A stretch of DNA of 64,000 nt from Bradyrhizobium sp. CCBAU 53338. GTDB taxonomy: Bacteria; Pseudomonadota; Alphaproteobacteria; Rhizobiales; Xanthobacteraceae. The notes beneath the pieces are model-generated. The model saw only the letters and a program-made list of their open reading frames with translations, did no database searches and had not been told where the DNA came from. Shown piece by piece: positions 63,562 through 64,000 of the stretch. How positions within the stretch are numbered: position 1 is the first letter of the stretch; each line of letters starts with the position of its first letter. The position numbers were made by a program, and so were the translations under genes. Location of the stretch: the NCBI RefSeq assembly GCF_015291665.1, contig NZ_CP030048.1, positions 1,798,001 through 1,862,000 on the forward strand, read 5' to 3'.

Positions 63562-64000
63562 CGCGAAGGACGAGTAGCGAAAGTCGAGCGGCAATGGTTG
63601 CCCGAACTTGCCGGAAGCGAGACGCCTGCATGCTCATCCGGATTGATCCCGGCGGGTTCGAAGACTCCGTCCGGAAGAGACCCGGAGGGACGGTCCGGAC
63701 ATTGATGTGGTTTTCCGCGTGTCTGGTATGTGGGGAGACCGACCTAATGATCATGCGTTCTTGCCTCGTGTCCAGCAGTTCGACAGGCTATCGAGCCAGC
63801 TCGGAGAGGTCGTCGAGATGGTGCCTGGCGCCGGGTGAGGGGCACTGCTTTCACCTGGTCGCACGTAGCGTCGGCCCCGCAAGCGCGTCGGCGCTTCAGC
63901 GCACGCTCAGCCGACAATGGATCACCTGCCGTGTTCCGTCGGCATCGGATGGAGTGTGAGAAAGAAGCGTAGAGTGGATGTCGGACAAGTCGAGTGTCTG
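63562..64000. other. Right-edge stretch without a supported gene
   Basis: Open frames here are short, on both strands, and lack family features or ribosome sites. It may hold a decayed gene; nothing can be named. Confidence 0.4.

Overview
The window looks like chromosome of a Bradyrhizobium-type alphaproteobacterium (Nitrobacteraceae). It is GC-rich, it is dominated by ABC, TRAP and TTT-type solute-binding proteins, it carries a nitrile-associated 'MSMEG_05xx' cluster, and extragenic palindromes of the GTCATTCCGGG type follow leuA. This is inference from gene content and style; no database was searched.

Layout. (1) 1-4033, + strand: the 3' end of a Nit1C-like cluster (GNAT C-terminus, AIR-synthase-like protein, glycosyltransferase, small nitrogen-starvation protein, FAD oxidoreductase). 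(2) 4045-11016, - strand: a branched-chain-amino-acid-type ABC importer with two closely similar binding proteins, LivH, LivM and a fused LivG-LivF ATPase, followed by an SMP-30/gluconolactonase-like enzyme. (3) 11.2-16.9 kb: a frameshifted FAD-oxidoreductase pseudogene, a small membrane protein, leuA preceded by a leucine-rich leader peptide and alternative hairpins, an orphan TRAP binding protein, an LTXXQ periplasmic protein and tRNA-Lys(CTT). (4) 17.5-25.6 kb, + strand: a GGT-family hydrolase, a dipeptide/oligopeptide-type ABC importer with fused ATPases, and a D-malate/tartrate dehydrogenase. This converges with an operon on the - strand (31.6-25.6 kb): a small unknown protein, a second GGT-family protein, a hydroxylysine-kinase-like phosphotransferase, a class III PLP enzyme with phospholyase-type motifs, and a succinate-semialdehyde-type dehydrogenase. 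(5) 31.8-40.5 kb: CrtI-like oxidoreductase, CocE-type hydrolase, LysR regulator, PatD-like aldehyde dehydrogenase, Lrp regulator, then a gene-poor stretch and an MFS exporter. (6) 40.6-57 kb: a CoA-ester catabolic region with thiolase, TetR, molybdopterin oxidoreductase, two unusual SDRs, three enoyl-CoA hydratases, a CoA-transferase, an OYE-type reductase, a TTT binding protein and two HxlR regulators. It is interspersed with relics of an ABC binding protein, a cytochrome P450 and a fumarylacetoacetate-hydrolase-family protein. (7) 57-64 kb: a decayed fabF-like gene, a small HTH protein, an AraC regulator, a cholesterol-oxidase-like GMC flavoprotein, and an outer-membrane protein of the phenol-degradation 'MetA/SphA' type ending in a strong terminator.

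How the parts may work together. Regions 4 and 5 read as uptake and breakdown of an amide- or peptide-linked hydroxy-amine/amino-acid compound. The steps would be import, amide cleavage by Ntn hydrolases, phosphorylation of the hydroxyl, beta-elimination to an aldehyde, and oxidation. Region 6 looks like an acyl-CoA pathway for an alicyclic, terpenoid or aromatic acid. It has its own local regulators, for which clear palindromic operator candidates are visible. Several relics show the accessory part of the window is being remodelled. The best candidates for something under-described are the kinase/phospholyase operon, the leuA leader, and the pair of catalytic-motif-deviant SDRs.
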